DNA of 64,000 nucleotides from Sunxiuqinia dokdonensis (GTDB taxonomy: Bacteria > Bacteroidota > Bacteroidia > Bacteroidales > Prolixibacteraceae), in assembly GCF_001270965.1 (NCBI RefSeq), contig NZ_LGIA01000024.1, positions 1 to 64,000 of the forward strand. The letters run 5' to 3'. The notes below the pieces were generated by a model. That model was not told the origin of the DNA and ran no database searches. It worked only from the letters and a program-made list of their open reading frames with translations. Positions 1-9,437 of the stretch are shown here, one piece after another. Numbering within the stretch: position 1 is the first letter of the stretch; each line of letters starts with the position of its first letter. Position numbers and translations under genes: made by a program.

Positions 1-53
1 AACCAACAAAATCATCTTCCAACACAAAACTTGCCGCATAAAAACAAAAAAAG

Positions 54-88
54 GAGGCTGTCCCAAAATTTAGTTTTTGGACAGCCTC
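54..88 (-). terminator. intrinsic terminator, minus strand
   Basis: A 10-bp stem (54-63 pairs with 79-88) is extended inward by AAAA/TTTT at 65-68 and 74-77. Read on the minus strand it is followed by a T-rich tract (complement of the A-run at 41-53), the normal form of an intrinsic terminator. The plus strand has no T-run after the stem. It would stop transcription coming from the right through 90-470. Confidence 0.6.
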
Positions 89-130
89 ATCAATGCCCGA
101 TGCTTCCCTATCAGAAAGAAAGTGGTTTTT

Positions 131-260
131 TTATTGGGTGAAGCGGTTTCCGAACCGCTTTACGGCGAATCGGAATTCGCCGCACCCGGGGAGCTGACCG
201 CTTGCCTCGGCATGCACTTTGCGTTTTTGAGGGTTTCACTCCAAGTGAAGCTCTCAATAA
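131..260. repeat. multi-hairpin element A, possible three-way junction
   Basis: GGGTG (136-140) pairs with CACCC (183-187) and encloses two perfect hairpins. One is AAGCGGTT/AACCGCTT (141-148, 153-160, TCCG loop); the other is an 8-bp stem at 163-170 and 175-182 with a CGGA loop. A further hairpin at 227-257 has TTCACT/AGTGAA arms around CCA. TTATTG at 131 and CAATAA at 255 could close the whole element. The right-hand hairpin resembles ones at 16538-16569 and 17073-17103. No credible coding sequence is present. Confidence 0.55.
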
Positions 261-368
261 GAAACATGGCGTCTTTTCGCTTTTTGCTGCTGGAATCAAG
301 CATAACACTCAAGCACTTGATGACCCTTCCCTAAGGTGTTGATGGAGAGCGGGACCTGATGTGTTGCA

Positions 369-474
369 ATTTTAATACCTGTTAAAAATATTTTTAATAG
401 GTATTAAAATAAATTTTGACAGGTATCAAAATATAATTTGACAGGTATTAAAAGGAGAATTGATACGTGTTAAA
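369..474. repeat. five 18-bp near-palindromes at exact 22-bp spacing
   Basis: Units start at 369, 391, 413, 435 and 457, each 18 bp with a 4-bp spacer. The shared form is TTTTRAYASSTRTYAAAA, an imperfect inverted repeat, with one to three deviations per unit. The spacing is close to two helical turns, so the units would lie on one DNA face, as in a multi-operator or iteron array. No gene clearly starts downstream: the plus-strand ORF that begins in unit five runs into the 3' end of uraA and looks spurious. Confidence 0.7.
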
Positions 475-573
475 ATTTCAAGAAGTACGGAAGGAAAGTC
501 TCTTCATTGCGGGAGGCTTTGTCGTCTTGTCCGTGCAAAAACTTCGTCGGGTGCCGGTGTTTTTTGCAGACCA

Positions 574-616
574 TCAAAAACAAGCGGCCGTCTCCAGTCT
601 GTTTGGAGGCGGCCGC
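574..616 (-). terminator. terminator downstream of uraA
   Basis: A GC-rich stem at 584-595 pairs with 605-616 over 12 positions with one G-U wobble. On the minus strand it is followed by TTGTTTTTG. It lies about 30 bp beyond the uraA stop and fits the end of the recJ-uraA transcript. Confidence 0.65.
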
Positions 617-647
617 CGGGTATTGTCATATTGTCAAGACTTGTTTG

Positions 648-1877
648 CTATTTTGTTTCTTTCACCACCACTTGTTTGGCGTGTCCGGGAAGAATCAGGT
701 TGAGCAAGATGCCGGCTACGGCAGCCAGTCCGATTCCGGCCAGCGAGAAGTTGCCCCAGGAGATGACGGCGCCACCAATCCCGATGGTCAGTACAATGGA
801 CACCACCACCTGGTTGCGGATTTTGCCCATGTCGGTTTTTGAGTCAATCAGTGTTTTGATGCCCACCGAGGCAATCAGTCCAAAAAGCAGGAGCATGATT
901 CCGCCCAATACGGCTTGCGGAATGGTTTTCAGAATACCACTAATTTTACCCACCAGCGAGAACACAATGGCCGTAACGGCTGCAATCCGCAGAATGAACG
1001 GGTTGGTCACTTTGGTCAGGGCAATGGCTCCGGTTACTTCCGAGTAGGTTGTGTTGGGCACACCGCCCACCATACCAGCCAGTCCGGTCGCAATACCATC
1101 ACCCAGCAAGGTGCGGTGCAAGCCCGGCTTTTCAATAAAGTTTTTCTCGGCAACACCGCCAATGGCGTACATATCGCCCACGTGTTCAATGATGGGCGCC
1201 ACAGCTACCGGAATCATATACAAAATGGCTCCCCAGCTAAATTCAGGCATAATAAATCCAGGAAGGGCGAACCAGGCGGCTTCTTTCACGGGAGTGAAGT
1301 CGATCACACCAAACAGGAACCCGGCCAGGTAACCGACGATAATTCCGATAAAAATCGGAATCAGCTTAATCAGTCCTTTGGTGTACACCACCACAATAAC
1401 TGCTGTCGCCAAGCTGATGACCGCAATAATCCAATGCGTTTTGGCCATGTCAACCGCTACCGATGCCAGCGACAAACCGATGGTAATAATCACCGGGCCC
1501 ACCACGGTTGCCGGAAACAGCCGTTCAATAAATTTGATGCCGCGCCATTTTACCAGGGCCGAAACCACTCCGTAAACCAGTCCCACGGCAATAATTCCGG
1601 AGAAGGTGCCGGGCAGGCCATACAGCCTGGTGGCTTCAATAATGGGGGCAATAAAGGCAAAGCTACTGCCAAGGAAAACGGGTACCATTCCTTTGGTAAT
1701 CACGTGGAAAATCAAGGTTCCCACACCGGCGGTAAACAAGGCAACGGCCGGATCGATGCCAACTAAAAGGGGCACAAGAACAGTTGCCCCGAAAGCAACA
1801 AACAAAAACTGTACGCCCAAAACCATGTTACGTCCCGTAAACTGGTTCTGGTTCTCATTCTTCATCAGGTTCATCAT
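648..1877 (-). CDS. uraA: uracil permease (NCS2 family)
   Basis: This 409-residue inner-membrane protein with about 12-14 hydrophobic segments belongs to the nucleobase-cation symporter 2 family and probably imports uracil with protons. Visible family marks are IEHVGD near residue 235 and NTTYSEVTG near residue 275. Both keep the glutamates that correspond to the uracil-binding pair of Escherichia coli UraA. The N-terminus has alternative ATG codons (residues 1, 2 and 5). The gene starts 24 bp after the recJ stop, so the two are probably cotranscribed. Xanthine or other nucleobases cannot be excluded, but the motifs favour uracil. Confidence 0.85.
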   Translation of the reverse strand: MMNLMKNENQNQFTGRNMVLGVQFLFVAFGATVLVPLLVGIDPAVALFTAGVGTLIFHVITKGMVPVFLGSSFAFIAPIIEATRLYGLPGTFSGIIAVGLVYGVVSALVKWRGIKFIERLFPATVVGPVIITIGLSLASVAVDMAKTHWIIAVISLATAVIVVVYTKGLIKLIPIFIGIIVGYLAGFLFGVIDFTPVKEAAWFALPGFIMPEFSWGAILYMIPVAVAPIIEHVGDMYAIGGVAEKNFIEKPGLHRTLLGDGIATGLAGMVGGVPNTTYSEVTGAIALTKVTNPFILRIAAVTAIVFSLVGKISGILKTIPQAVLGGIMLLLFGLIASVGIKTLIDSKTDMGKIRNQVVVSIVLTIGIGGAVISWGNFSLAGIGLAAVAGILLNLILPGHAKQVVVKETK

Positions 1878-1901
1878 CGAGTTGAAAATTTGGTTTGATA
1901 T

Positions 1902-3623
1902 TTAATATAGTTTTGCTGAAATGTCGCGAACGTATAGTTGAATGTTTGTTTTGCCGCGGAACTCATTCTCTGCTATGGAATAACAGATGTCGAATGGCAG
2001 TCCCTGGCTGATGGCTTCGTAATGGTCGGCCTGGTTGAACGCAATGGCCTGAAACACGGACGAGGTGAGGGTGGGTTCTACCAGGTCCAGTTTTAAATGC
2101 TCGAGCTGGCGGCCAACGCAGCGGCTGGTTCCGGCATCCAGCACATTTTCGGTGACAAAAACCGGGGTCATGTTGTGCGGGCCAAAGGGCGAAAATTGTT
2201 TCAGAATGCGGTAAAACTTGGGGGTGATATCGGAGAGCTGGATTTTGGCATCCACCTCAATCATTTCGGTTTGTTGCTGCTCGGTGATTTGTCTGGCCAC
2301 AATTTCTTCGAACCGGCGGGTGAAAGCCGGAATGTTGTCAATCTTCATGGTCAGTCCGGCCGCATACATGTGTCCGCCATACGATTCGAGCAAGTCGCTG
2401 CACGAGCCAATGGCTTCATACAGGTCGAAATCCTTCACCGATCGGGCCGAGCCGGTCGCCAGTCCGTTTGATTCGGTTAAAATAACGGTGGGGCGGTAGT
2501 GATGTTCGGTCAGGCGGCTGGCCACAATGCCAACCACGCCTTTGTGCCAGTCGCGGTTGTACAAAACCGTGGCTTTCCGGTTCTCTTGGTTCGGGTCGTG
2601 TGCAATCATATCCAGCGCTTCCTGGGTGATGTCACGATCCAGCGTCTTGCGGATTTCGTTGTACGAGTTAATTTCGTTGCCCAATTCCATGGCTTCTTCT
2701 TCGTCGGTAACCACCATGATGGCCACCGATTTTTTGCCGTGCTCAATACGCCCGGAAGCGTTTAGCCGGGGACCAATTTTGAAAACGATGTCACTCACCG
2801 AAATGTCTTGTCCCACCAGTCCTGCAATCTGGATGATGGTTTTCAGTCCCAGGCTGGGGTTGGAGTTCAGCTTGCGCAGCCCATAATAAGCCAGCACGCG
2901 ATTTTCGCCTACCACCGGCACAATATCCGAAGCAATACTGACCACCACCATGTCGAGCAAATCGTACAGTTCAACAATCGGAACGTCGTTTTTGATGGTG
3001 TAAGCTTGCAGCAGTTTAAAACCAACGCCGCAACCCGACAGTTCTTTGAAGGGGTAGTTGCAGTCGGGGCGTTTGGCATCCAGAACGGCCACGGCATCGG
3101 GAATCACATCGTCGGGATTGTGGTGATCGCAAATGATGAAATCGATGCCCCGATCTTTGGCATTCTTGATTTTGTCAACGGCTTTGATTCCGCAGTCCAG
3201 TACAATAACCAGCGAGATCTTTTGTTCCGAAGCGTAGTCAATACTTTGGGGCGAAATTCCGTAACCTTCAGAGTAGCGATCAGGAATGTAATAGTCCAGA
3301 TCCTTGATGCGACTGCGTAAAAACTGGTACATCAAAGCCACCGAAGTGGTTCCGTCCACATCGTAATCACCGTAAATCATCACTTTTTCCTGGTTTTCGA
3401 TGGCCTGCTCCAGCCGGGCAACGGCCTTGTCCATGTCTTTCATCAAAAACGGATCATGCAGGTCGGATAAGCGGGGACGGAAGAAGGATTTGGCTTCGTT
3501 GTAGGAAGTGATTCCGCGTTGTGCCAAAAGATTGGCGATCACCATGTTCACGTTGAGGGCAGCAGATAAATGTTTGATAACATTGGCATCGCCTTGGGTT
3601 TTAATGTTCCAGATTTTATCCAT
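1902..3623 (-). CDS. recJ: single-stranded-DNA exonuclease RecJ
   Basis: At 573 residues this matches the usual RecJ length. RecJ degrades single-stranded DNA 5' to 3' in recombination and mismatch repair. The DHH phosphoesterase motifs are clear: DYDVDGTTS near residue 85 and CDHHNPDD near 145. The DHHA1 part follows, with GVVGIVASRL near 365 and SYGGHMYAAGLTM near 415, then a C-terminal OB-like region. The gene is divergent from lysS across about 300 bp and is followed closely by uraA. All expected metal-binding aspartates and histidines are present. Confidence 0.93.
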   Translation of the reverse strand: MDKIWNIKTQGDANVIKHLSAALNVNMVIANLLAQRGITSYNEAKSFFRPRLSDLHDPFLMKDMDKAVARLEQAIENQEKVMIYGDYDVDGTTSVALMYQFLRSRIKDLDYYIPDRYSEGYGISPQSIDYASEQKISLVIVLDCGIKAVDKIKNAKDRGIDFIICDHHNPDDVIPDAVAVLDAKRPDCNYPFKELSGCGVGFKLLQAYTIKNDVPIVELYDLLDMVVVSIASDIVPVVGENRVLAYYGLRKLNSNPSLGLKTIIQIAGLVGQDISVSDIVFKIGPRLNASGRIEHGKKSVAIMVVTDEEEAMELGNEINSYNEIRKTLDRDITQEALDMIAHDPNQENRKATVLYNRDWHKGVVGIVASRLTEHHYRPTVILTESNGLATGSARSVKDFDLYEAIGSCSDLLESYGGHMYAAGLTMKIDNIPAFTRRFEEIVARQITEQQQTEMIEVDAKIQLSDITPKFYRILKQFSPFGPHNMTPVFVTENVLDAGTSRCVGRQLEHLKLDLVEPTLTSSVFQAIAFNQADHYEAISQGLPFDICYSIAENEFRGKTNIQLYVRDISAKLY

Positions 3624-3668
3624 TCTGATTGCTTCTGCCTCTTTTTGGTGTACACGATTTTAGTTTGT

Positions 3669-3676
3669 CAAAGATA
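3669..3676 (-). promoter_or_regulatory. probable recJ promoter, -7 element
   Basis: The minus strand reads TATCTTTG, an exact match to the Bacteroidota -7 consensus TAnnTTTG, about 45 bp upstream of the recJ ATG. No convincing -33 TTG was found. Confidence 0.4.
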
Positions 3677-3855
3677 AGCAATGAACTCCGATCTGGAAAG
3701 TGAAAGAAATTCTGCCGGTCGTATTTTGTTAATAAATAGCGGAGATTTGAATCTAATTTTCAACCATTCAAACCATTAGACTTATTAGAAAATTATCAAC
3801 AGGCGTTTTGAAATGGCAAACGGTTGATTATGTTCCTTTTAGTTTGAAATGGACA

Positions 3856-3889
3856 TTGACAGGGAATCAGTATTTCTTTGTTATCTTTG
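3856..3889 (+). promoter_or_regulatory. lysS promoter (TTGACA ... TATCTTTG)
   Basis: TTGACA at 3856-3861 and TATCTTTG at 3882-3889 match the Bacteroidota sigma-70 (SigABfr-type) promoter with normal spacing. They give a leader of roughly 35 nt before the lysS ATG at 3931. This is the best promoter match in the window. Confidence 0.65.
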
Positions 3890-3930
3890 CACAAAATTTT
3901 TCAAGAAATACATCAAATTGAATCATACCC

Positions 3931-5652
3931 ATGAGTGTAGCAGAGCTTAGCGAGCAGGAAGTTATTCGCCGTACGTCATTGGCGAAGTTGCGAGAGTTAG
4001 GAATTGAGCCGTACCCGGCTGAGGAATATCCCGTAAATGCCAAGGCGGCTGAAATTAAGGCCGGCTTTGACCCGGAAAAAGGAAATTACCAGCAAGTGGT
4101 TTTGGCCGGTCGGATCATGAGTCGCCGGATTATGGGAAAGGCTTCGTTTGCTGAACTACAGGATGATTCGGGCCGGATCCAGATGTATTTTAACCGCGAT
4201 GAAATTTGCCCGGGCGAGGATAAGACTTTGTACAACGAAGTATTTAAGAAACTGCTGGATATTGGCGATATCATTGGCGTGAAAGGTTTCGCGTTTGTCA
4301 CCCAGGTTGGTGAGAAGTCCATTCATGTGAAAGAGTTTACCGTACTCGGGAAATCGCTTCGCCCCTTGCCTGTGGTGAAGGAGAAAGATGGCAAAACCTA
4401 CGATGCCTTTACCGATCCGGAGCAGCGTTACCGCCAGCGTTATGTCGATCTGATCGTCAATCCACAGGTGAAAGATACTTTCATCAAAAGGACAAAAATC
4501 ATCAACACCATGCGCGAGATGTTTAACGAACGAGGATACCTGGAGGTGGAAACACCTATTTTGCAGGCGATTCCCGGTGGAGCAGCCGCGCGTCCGTTTA
4601 TCACGCATCACAACAGCCTGAATATTCCCTTATACCTGCGTATTGCCAACGAACTTTACCTGAAACGCCTGATTGTTGGCGGATTTGAAGGCGTTTACGA
4701 GTTTGCCAAAGATTTCCGTAACGAAGGCATGGACCGTACGCACAATCCGGAATTTACGGCGATGGAGATTTATGTGGCCTACAAAGACTACAAATGGATG
4801 ATGAATTTTACCGAAGAGATGGTTGAGCGTGTGGCTTTGGCTTTACATGGCAAAACCGAAGTGCCGGTTGGTGACAAACTCATCGATTTTAAACGTCCGT
4901 ACCCGCGGGTAACTATGCGCGATGCCATTTTGGAGCACACCGGACACGACATTGCCGGTAAAAATGAACAGGAACTGCGCGAGATTTGTAAAACCCTTGA
5001 TATTGAAACAGACCCAAGCATGGGCAAAGGCAAGTTGATTGATGAGCTGTTTGGCGAAAAATGCGAGCACCATTACATTCAGCCGACTTTCATTATTGAT
5101 TATCCGGTTGAAATGTCACCACTGACCAAGAAACACCGTGAGAATCCGGAGCTGACCGAGCGTTTTGAGCTGATGGTGAACGGTAAGGAACTGGCCAACG
5201 CCTATTCGGAACTGAATGACCCGATTGACCAGCGCGAACGTTTTGAAGACCAAATGAAGCTTTCGGAAAAAGGCGACGACGAGGCTATGTTTATTGACCA
5301 GGATTTCCTGCGCTCGCTGGAGTATGGCATGCCACCAACTTCGGGCATGGGCATTGGCATCGACCGCCTGACCATGTTTATGACCAACAACGCATCCATT
5401 CAGGATGTGCTTTTCTTTCCGCAAATGAAACCCGAGAAAAAAGCGGAAGTTGATTCGGATGAAAAGTTCATCGAAATGGGTATTCCGGCCGACTGGGTCG
5501 GAGTGATCCGGAAGTTGGGATTCCAGAAAACCGAAGCCTTAAAGGAAGCCAAAGCCGGAAAATTCTTCAATGAGCTTTGTGGTTTCAATAAAAAGAACAA
5601 ACTTGGCCTGACAAATCCATCAATGGATGATGTTAAACAATGGCTTGAATAG
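3931..5652 (+). CDS. lysS: lysine--tRNA ligase, class II
   Basis: LysRS charges tRNA-Lys with lysine. The 573-residue protein has an N-terminal OB-fold anticodon-binding domain (about 60-170), then the class II catalytic core. Motif 2 is [20 protein letters not shown] near residue 265 and motif 3 is [12 protein letters not shown] near 475. The chain continues about 85 residues beyond motif 3, longer than the roughly 505-residue E. coli enzyme. This C-terminal extension contains a small helical-looking segment. The gene has its own promoter and is followed 17 bp later by gpsA, probably in one operon. Confidence 0.95.
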   Translation: MSVAELSEQEVIRRTSLAKLRELGIEPYPAEEYPVNAKAAEIKAGFDPEKGNYQQVVLAGRIMSRRIMGKASFAELQDDSGRIQMYFNRDEICPGEDKTLYNEVFKKLLDIGDIIGVKGFAFVTQVGEKSIHVKEFTVLGKSLRPLPVVKEKDGKTYDAFTDPEQRYRQRYVDLIVNPQVKDTFIKRTKIINTMREMFNERGYLEVETPILQAIPGGAAARPFITHHNSLNIPLYLRIANELYLKRLIVGGFEGVYEFAKDFRNEGMDRTHNPEFTAMEIYVAYKDYKWMMNFTEEMVERVALALHGKTEVPVGDKLIDFKRPYPRVTMRDAILEHTGHDIAGKNEQELREICKTLDIETDPSMGKGKLIDELFGEKCEHHYIQPTFIIDYPVEMSPLTKKHRENPELTERFELMVNGKELANAYSELNDPIDQRERFEDQMKLSEKGDDEAMFIDQDFLRSLEYGMPPTSGMGIGIDRLTMFMTNNASIQDVLFFPQMKPEKKAEVDSDEKFIEMGIPADWVGVIRKLGFQKTEALKEAKAGKFFNELCGFNKKNKLGLTNPSMDDVKQWLE

Positions 5653-5669
5653 CTAAAGTTGTTTAATTT

Positions 5670-6665
5670 ATGAATTCAGAACCAAAAGTAGCGGTTATAG
5701 GAAGTGGAAGCTGGGCAACGGCCCTGGCTAAAATCCTGTTGAATAACGAGGACAGCATCAATTGGTATTTTCGCAGCGCCGACAATATCGAGCAGTTCAA
5801 ACGTTTCAGGCATAATCCGAATTATTTGCGGGGTGTTGAGTTTGACATCAACCGGATTCAGTTTTACGACGACCTGAATGAGCTTGTTGAAGCCTCCGAT
5901 ATTTTAATTCTGACCATTCCGTCAGCCTTTCTGCACGAAGCTTTTTCAAAACTGACGGTTCCAATCAACCAGAAATTTGTAGTGTCGGCCATCAAAGGCA
6001 TTGTGCCGGAGTACAACCAGATTGTGGGCCATTATTTACATGAATCTCATCAATTGCCTTTCGAGCGGATTGGTGTGATTACGGGTCCTTGTCATGCGGA
6101 GGAGGTCGCACTGGAACGCTTGTCGTACCTGACCATTGCCTGCCCAAACATCAAGCGGGCACGCGATTTTGGTACCAAGCTCGACTGCGAGTACATCCGC
6201 ACACACGTGTCGGACGATATTTTCGGAACTGAATATGCTGCGGTGCTAAAGAATATTGTTGCCATTGCATCGGGTATTGTACACGGCCTGCGTTATGGCG
6301 ATAATTTTCAGGCGGTGCTCATAGCCAATGCCATTCAGGAAATCAAACGATTTGTGGACAAGGTTCACCCCATCACCCGCGACATCAAAAGCTCGGCTTA
6401 TTTGGGCGACCTGCTGGTGACGTCCTATTCGCAGTTTTCGCGAAACCGTACTTTTGGCGCCATGATTGGCAAAGGCTACACAACCCGGACGGCACAAATT
6501 GAGATGCACATGGTGGCTGAAGGTTATTACGCCACCAAGTCCATTCACGAAATCAATGAGACCTACAAGGTGAAAATGCCAATTTGCGATGCCGTGTATA
6601 ACATTCTGTATGGCAATGTACCGCCCGCTGTTGAAATTCGACAGTTGACGAATAAATTAAGATAA
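5670..6665 (+). CDS. gpsA: NAD(P)-dependent glycerol-3-phosphate dehydrogenase
   Basis: GpsA reduces dihydroxyacetone phosphate to sn-glycerol 3-phosphate for phospholipid synthesis. The 331-residue protein opens with a Rossmann motif, GSGSWATALAKIL (residues 11-23). It has SAIKGI near residue 110, the catalytic-domain segment LKNIVAIASGI near 190, and the conserved GDLLVT...SRNRTFG block near 250. It follows lysS by 17 bp and ends at a strong bidirectional terminator. Nothing is missing compared with the family. Confidence 0.93.
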   Translation: MNSEPKVAVIGSGSWATALAKILLNNEDSINWYFRSADNIEQFKRFRHNPNYLRGVEFDINRIQFYDDLNELVEASDILILTIPSAFLHEAFSKLTVPINQKFVVSAIKGIVPEYNQIVGHYLHESHQLPFERIGVITGPCHAEEVALERLSYLTIACPNIKRARDFGTKLDCEYIRTHVSDDIFGTEYAAVLKNIVAIASGIVHGLRYGDNFQAVLIANAIQEIKRFVDKVHPITRDIKSSAYLGDLLVTSYSQFSRNRTFGAMIGKGYTTRTAQIEMHMVAEGYYATKSIHEINETYKVKMPICDAVYNILYGNVPPAVEIRQLTNKLR

Positions 6666-6671
6666 ACGACA

Positions 6672-6708
6672 AAAAAAAGAGGTACTTCATTAGAAATACC
6701 TCTTTTTT
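6672..6708. terminator. bidirectional terminator between gpsA and pgi
   Basis: An A-run, the stem GAGGTA/TACCTC (extended by TTC/GAA past one mismatch) and a T-run form a symmetrical hairpin. It sits between the convergent genes gpsA and pgi, so it can end transcription from either side. Confidence 0.8.
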
Positions 6709-6726
6709 ATTGGCCTCAGAAAGTCT

Positions 6727-8376
6727 TTATCGCATGGCTTTATAGGCATTGATCAATCCGTTGGTGGATGCATCATGGCTGCTAATTTTCTCCTCATTCG
6801 TCAACTCAGGAAGAATGTTATTGGCCAGTTGTTTACCCAATTCTACGCCCCACTGGTCGAAACTGTAGATGTTCCAGATAATTCCCTGCACAAAGATCTT
6901 GTGTTCGTACATGGCTACCAGCGCACCCAGCGTATGCGGCGTCAGTTTTTTAAACAGAATGGAGTTGGTTGGGATGTTGCCCTGGAAGATTTTAAAGTTC
7001 TTCAAAGCCTGGATTTCATCCTCTGATTTTCCGGCCGCTTTCAATTCTGCAACAACCTGTTCTTCGGATTTTCCCACCATCATGGCTTCGGTTTGGGCGA
7101 AGAAGTTGGCCAGCAACTTGGGATGATGATCTCCGATTTGGTTCTGACTAATGGCCGGTGCCAGGAAGTCGCAGGGAATTAACTTGGTTCCCTGGTGGAT
7201 CAACTGGTAAAAGGCATGCTGACCATTGGTGCCGGGTTCGCCCCAGATAATTGGGCCGGTTTGGTAATTCACGGTTTCGCCATTTCGATCGACATATTTT
7301 CCGTTGCTTTCCATGTTGCCTTGCTGAAAATAAGCCGAAAAGCGGTGCATGTATTGATCGTAGGGCAGGATGGCTTCTGTTTCGGCACCGTAGAAATTGT
7401 TGTACCAAATGCCGATAAGCGCCAGGATAACCGGCATGTTCTGATCAAATTCTGTCGTTTTAAAATGATTATCCATCGCATGAGCACCTTCCAGAAACTC
7501 GACATAGTTGTTGAAGCCAATCGCACAAGCTACCGATAACCCAATGGCCGACCAAACTGAATAACGGCCACCAACCCAGTCCCAAAAGCGGAACATGTTT
7601 TTCGTATCAATACCGAAAGCAGCAACCGCTTCAGCATTGGTTGATAAGGCCACAAAATGATTCTTTACGAATGATTCATCTTTTGCCGCCTTTAGGAACC
7701 AGCTTTTTGCGCTGTTGGCATTGGTCATGGTTTCCTGTGTGGTAAAGGTTTTTGAGGCCACAATAAATAAAGTCGTCTCCGGGTTCACCAACTTCAAGGT
7801 TTCGGCAATATGTGTTCCATCCACATTCGATACAAAATGCAGGTTGATCTGTTCTTTTTTGTAGGGCTTCAACGCCTCAACCACCATCAGTGGCCCCAGG
7901 TCCGAACCGCCAATGCCAATATTGACAATATCGGTAATGGGTTTGCCGGTGTAACCTTTCCAGTTCCCCGAGATGATCTGTTCAGAGAAGTCCTTCATTT
8001 GGGCCAGCACCTCATTGACTTCGGGCATGACATCTTTTCCGTCAACCAAAATGGGCGTATTGCTGCGGTTGCGCAAAGCCACATGAAGCACGGCACGATC
8101 TTCGGTGGTATTGATTTTTTGGCCCGAAAATTCGCTGGCGATGGCTTCTTTCAGGCCACATTCCTCGGCCAGTTGCAATAACAGTGACAAAGCTTTGTCA
8201 TCCAGCCGGTTTTTTGAGTAATCCAAGAGGATGTCTTCAAATTTCAAACTATATTTTTCAAAGCGCGAAGCATCGCCGGCAAACAGGTCTTTAATCTGGG
8301 TGTCTTGAAACGAAGCGTAGTGTGCTTCCAGCGCTTTCCAGGCGTTGGTGGTTGTAGGATTTATTTTTGGTAGCAT
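6727..8376 (-). CDS. pgi: glucose-6-phosphate isomerase
   Basis: Pgi interconverts glucose 6-phosphate and fructose 6-phosphate. The protein has 549 residues, the standard length of the long bacterial form. Both family signatures are visible: [15 protein letters not shown] near residue 275 and [16 protein letters not shown] near residue 510. The phosphate-binding region [11 protein letters not shown] lies near residue 155 and the SKTFTTQET block near 210. It is monocistronic, convergent with gpsA, and has a TATCTTTG element upstream on its strand. Confidence 0.95.
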   Translation of the reverse strand: MLPKINPTTTNAWKALEAHYASFQDTQIKDLFAGDASRFEKYSLKFEDILLDYSKNRLDDKALSLLLQLAEECGLKEAIASEFSGQKINTTEDRAVLHVALRNRSNTPILVDGKDVMPEVNEVLAQMKDFSEQIISGNWKGYTGKPITDIVNIGIGGSDLGPLMVVEALKPYKKEQINLHFVSNVDGTHIAETLKLVNPETTLFIVASKTFTTQETMTNANSAKSWFLKAAKDESFVKNHFVALSTNAEAVAAFGIDTKNMFRFWDWVGGRYSVWSAIGLSVACAIGFNNYVEFLEGAHAMDNHFKTTEFDQNMPVILALIGIWYNNFYGAETEAILPYDQYMHRFSAYFQQGNMESNGKYVDRNGETVNYQTGPIIWGEPGTNGQHAFYQLIHQGTKLIPCDFLAPAISQNQIGDHHPKLLANFFAQTEAMMVGKSEEQVVAELKAAGKSEDEIQALKNFKIFQGNIPTNSILFKKLTPHTLGALVAMYEHKIFVQGIIWNIYSFDQWGVELGKQLANNILPELTNEEKISSHDASTNGLINAYKAMR

Positions 8377-8428
8377 ATTCCGTAGATTTTAGTAAAAAAT
8401 AAAATGGGTCGACAATTGTGAATGGCTG

Positions 8429-8436
8429 CAAAGATA
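8429..8436 (-). promoter_or_regulatory. probable pgi promoter, -7 element
   Basis: The minus strand reads TATCTTTG, exactly TAnnTTTG, about 53 bp upstream of the pgi ATG. The -33 element is not clear. Confidence 0.4.
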
Positions 8437-8518
8437 AAAAAAGCATTGAAGATGTCGCTCTGCTACCCGGTGATTGTATTGTGTGAAAAGGAATGTCTGA
8501 TGTTTGCCGCAAACAAAA

Positions 8519-8586
8519 CTCGGCCACCGCGCGAATTTTTTTGTGTATTGAATGTGAATCAATTAACAAGCCATGCGGTGGCCGAG
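8519..8586. repeat. 12-bp perfect inverted repeat with 44-nt loop
   Basis: CTCGGCCACCGC (8519-8530) is the exact reverse complement of 8575-8586. It lies in the non-coding stretch between the pgi promoter and the small secreted protein gene. Neither side has a T-run, so it is not an obvious terminator. Nothing else is recognisable in 8437-8674. Confidence 0.5.
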
Positions 8587-8674
8587 GGAATTGGGAAACT
8601 GCCCGGGGCTGATCTCTCCCTGTGAAGCGTGGAAGAGCGTATCCCCGTTTTAATTTGAGTCAGGCGTCAGTGGC

Positions 8675-9139
8675 CTATTGTTTATCATACACCATGTGTT
8701 CTTCCACATCGCCGTACGACGAGGAAGCATGGCTGTCCAGCACCAGCGCAGCGCCATCCATGCTGTAGGTTTCCTTGATGGTCATGGTGCCGCCATCGCG
8801 CATGGAGATACTGGTGTTGATGACCAACGACTTTTTGTCGTCTGACCAGTTGACGGTCGATTTTTTCTCTGTGTCGCCCCAGCCCTGGTTGATGCATTCT
8901 TTTCCATCAAGTGTAAATTTGTCGCTAATGGTCATGTCGTTGTTCTGGAAACTCACATGCTTGTCCACCCCCAGCTCGTTGCCGGATTGTTTGATGTCGA
9001 TTGACTTGGGAGCCATACTCCATTGGTCGTTCAGCTCACTTTTTGAACTGTTTAATTTCCAGCTGCCGGAGAAATTGGCTTGGGCCGAAGCGGCCATTGT
9101 GGCTAGTGCCATCACGATTACGAAGAGAAGTTTTTTCAT
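8675..9139 (-). CDS. small secreted protein of unknown function
   Basis: The 154-residue protein starts with a clear signal peptide: MKKLL, a hydrophobic stretch, then cleavage after ASA near residue 19. The mature part begins NFSGSWKLNSSKSEL, an opening common to secreted Bacteroidota proteins with a lipocalin-like beta-sandwich. It has alternating polar and hydrophobic strands and no cysteine pair suggesting catalysis. I assign no function. It has no close partner: pgi lies about 300 bp downstream and the CIA30 gene is divergent across about 300 bp. Confidence 0.75.
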   Translation of the reverse strand: MKKLLFVIVMALATMAASAQANFSGSWKLNSSKSELNDQWSMAPKSIDIKQSGNELGVDKHVSFQNNDMTISDKFTLDGKECINQGWGDTEKKSTVNWSDDKKSLVINTSISMRDGGTMTIKETYSMDGAALVLDSHASSSYGDVEEHMVYDKQ

Positions 9140-9437
9140 TGTTTGTACATTTAGGAGAGTTAGTAAATTATTTTGCTAATGGGTGTTAGAATGAATTCTA
9201 TCCAAAAGGTTTAAAATCATGGTCTTCTTTTGATGATTGCCGAAGAATACCCAAGCGATGTTCGTGCCAGGCTAAGCCAGACAGGTTTTCAAGGGTTGTT
9301 TTCTCAGAAATTTAATGAGTTGAGGAATTCGGTTCTGAAATGAATATGAAAACCATTTGTTGATTCAGGCTGTTCTTCATAGGTCGTTCGTAGGGTTTGG
9401 GATATCGAGCCGCGCTTAATTTTAAAGTTGGGAAGTG
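9140..9437. other. intergenic, nothing recognised
   Basis: This stretch separates the divergent secreted-protein and CIA30 genes and should contain both promoters. I saw no exact TAnnTTTG box with a spaced TTG, no long hairpin and no credible small gene. Confidence 0.4.

Noticed and set aside
54-88. Insertion-sequence end
   Set aside because: The inverted repeat is a compact hairpin with a T-run on the minus strand and no transposase nearby, so a terminator explains it.
111-308. 65-codon minus-strand ORF over hairpin element A
   Set aside because: Its sequence is dictated by the palindromes, and it has no start context or recognisable domain.
369-474. CRISPR-like or attachment-site interpretation of the 22-bp array
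   Set aside because: Only 4 bp separate the units and there is no integrase or cas gene nearby; an operator-like array fits better.
460-1047. Plus-strand ORFs of 78-195 codons across 460-1047
   Set aside because: They run antisense into uraA, which has clear NCS2 motifs; the translated products show no domain and are shadows.
8422-8625. 67-codon ORF upstream of pgi
   Set aside because: It overlaps the probable pgi promoter on the other strand and spans the 12-bp inverted repeat; no protein features.
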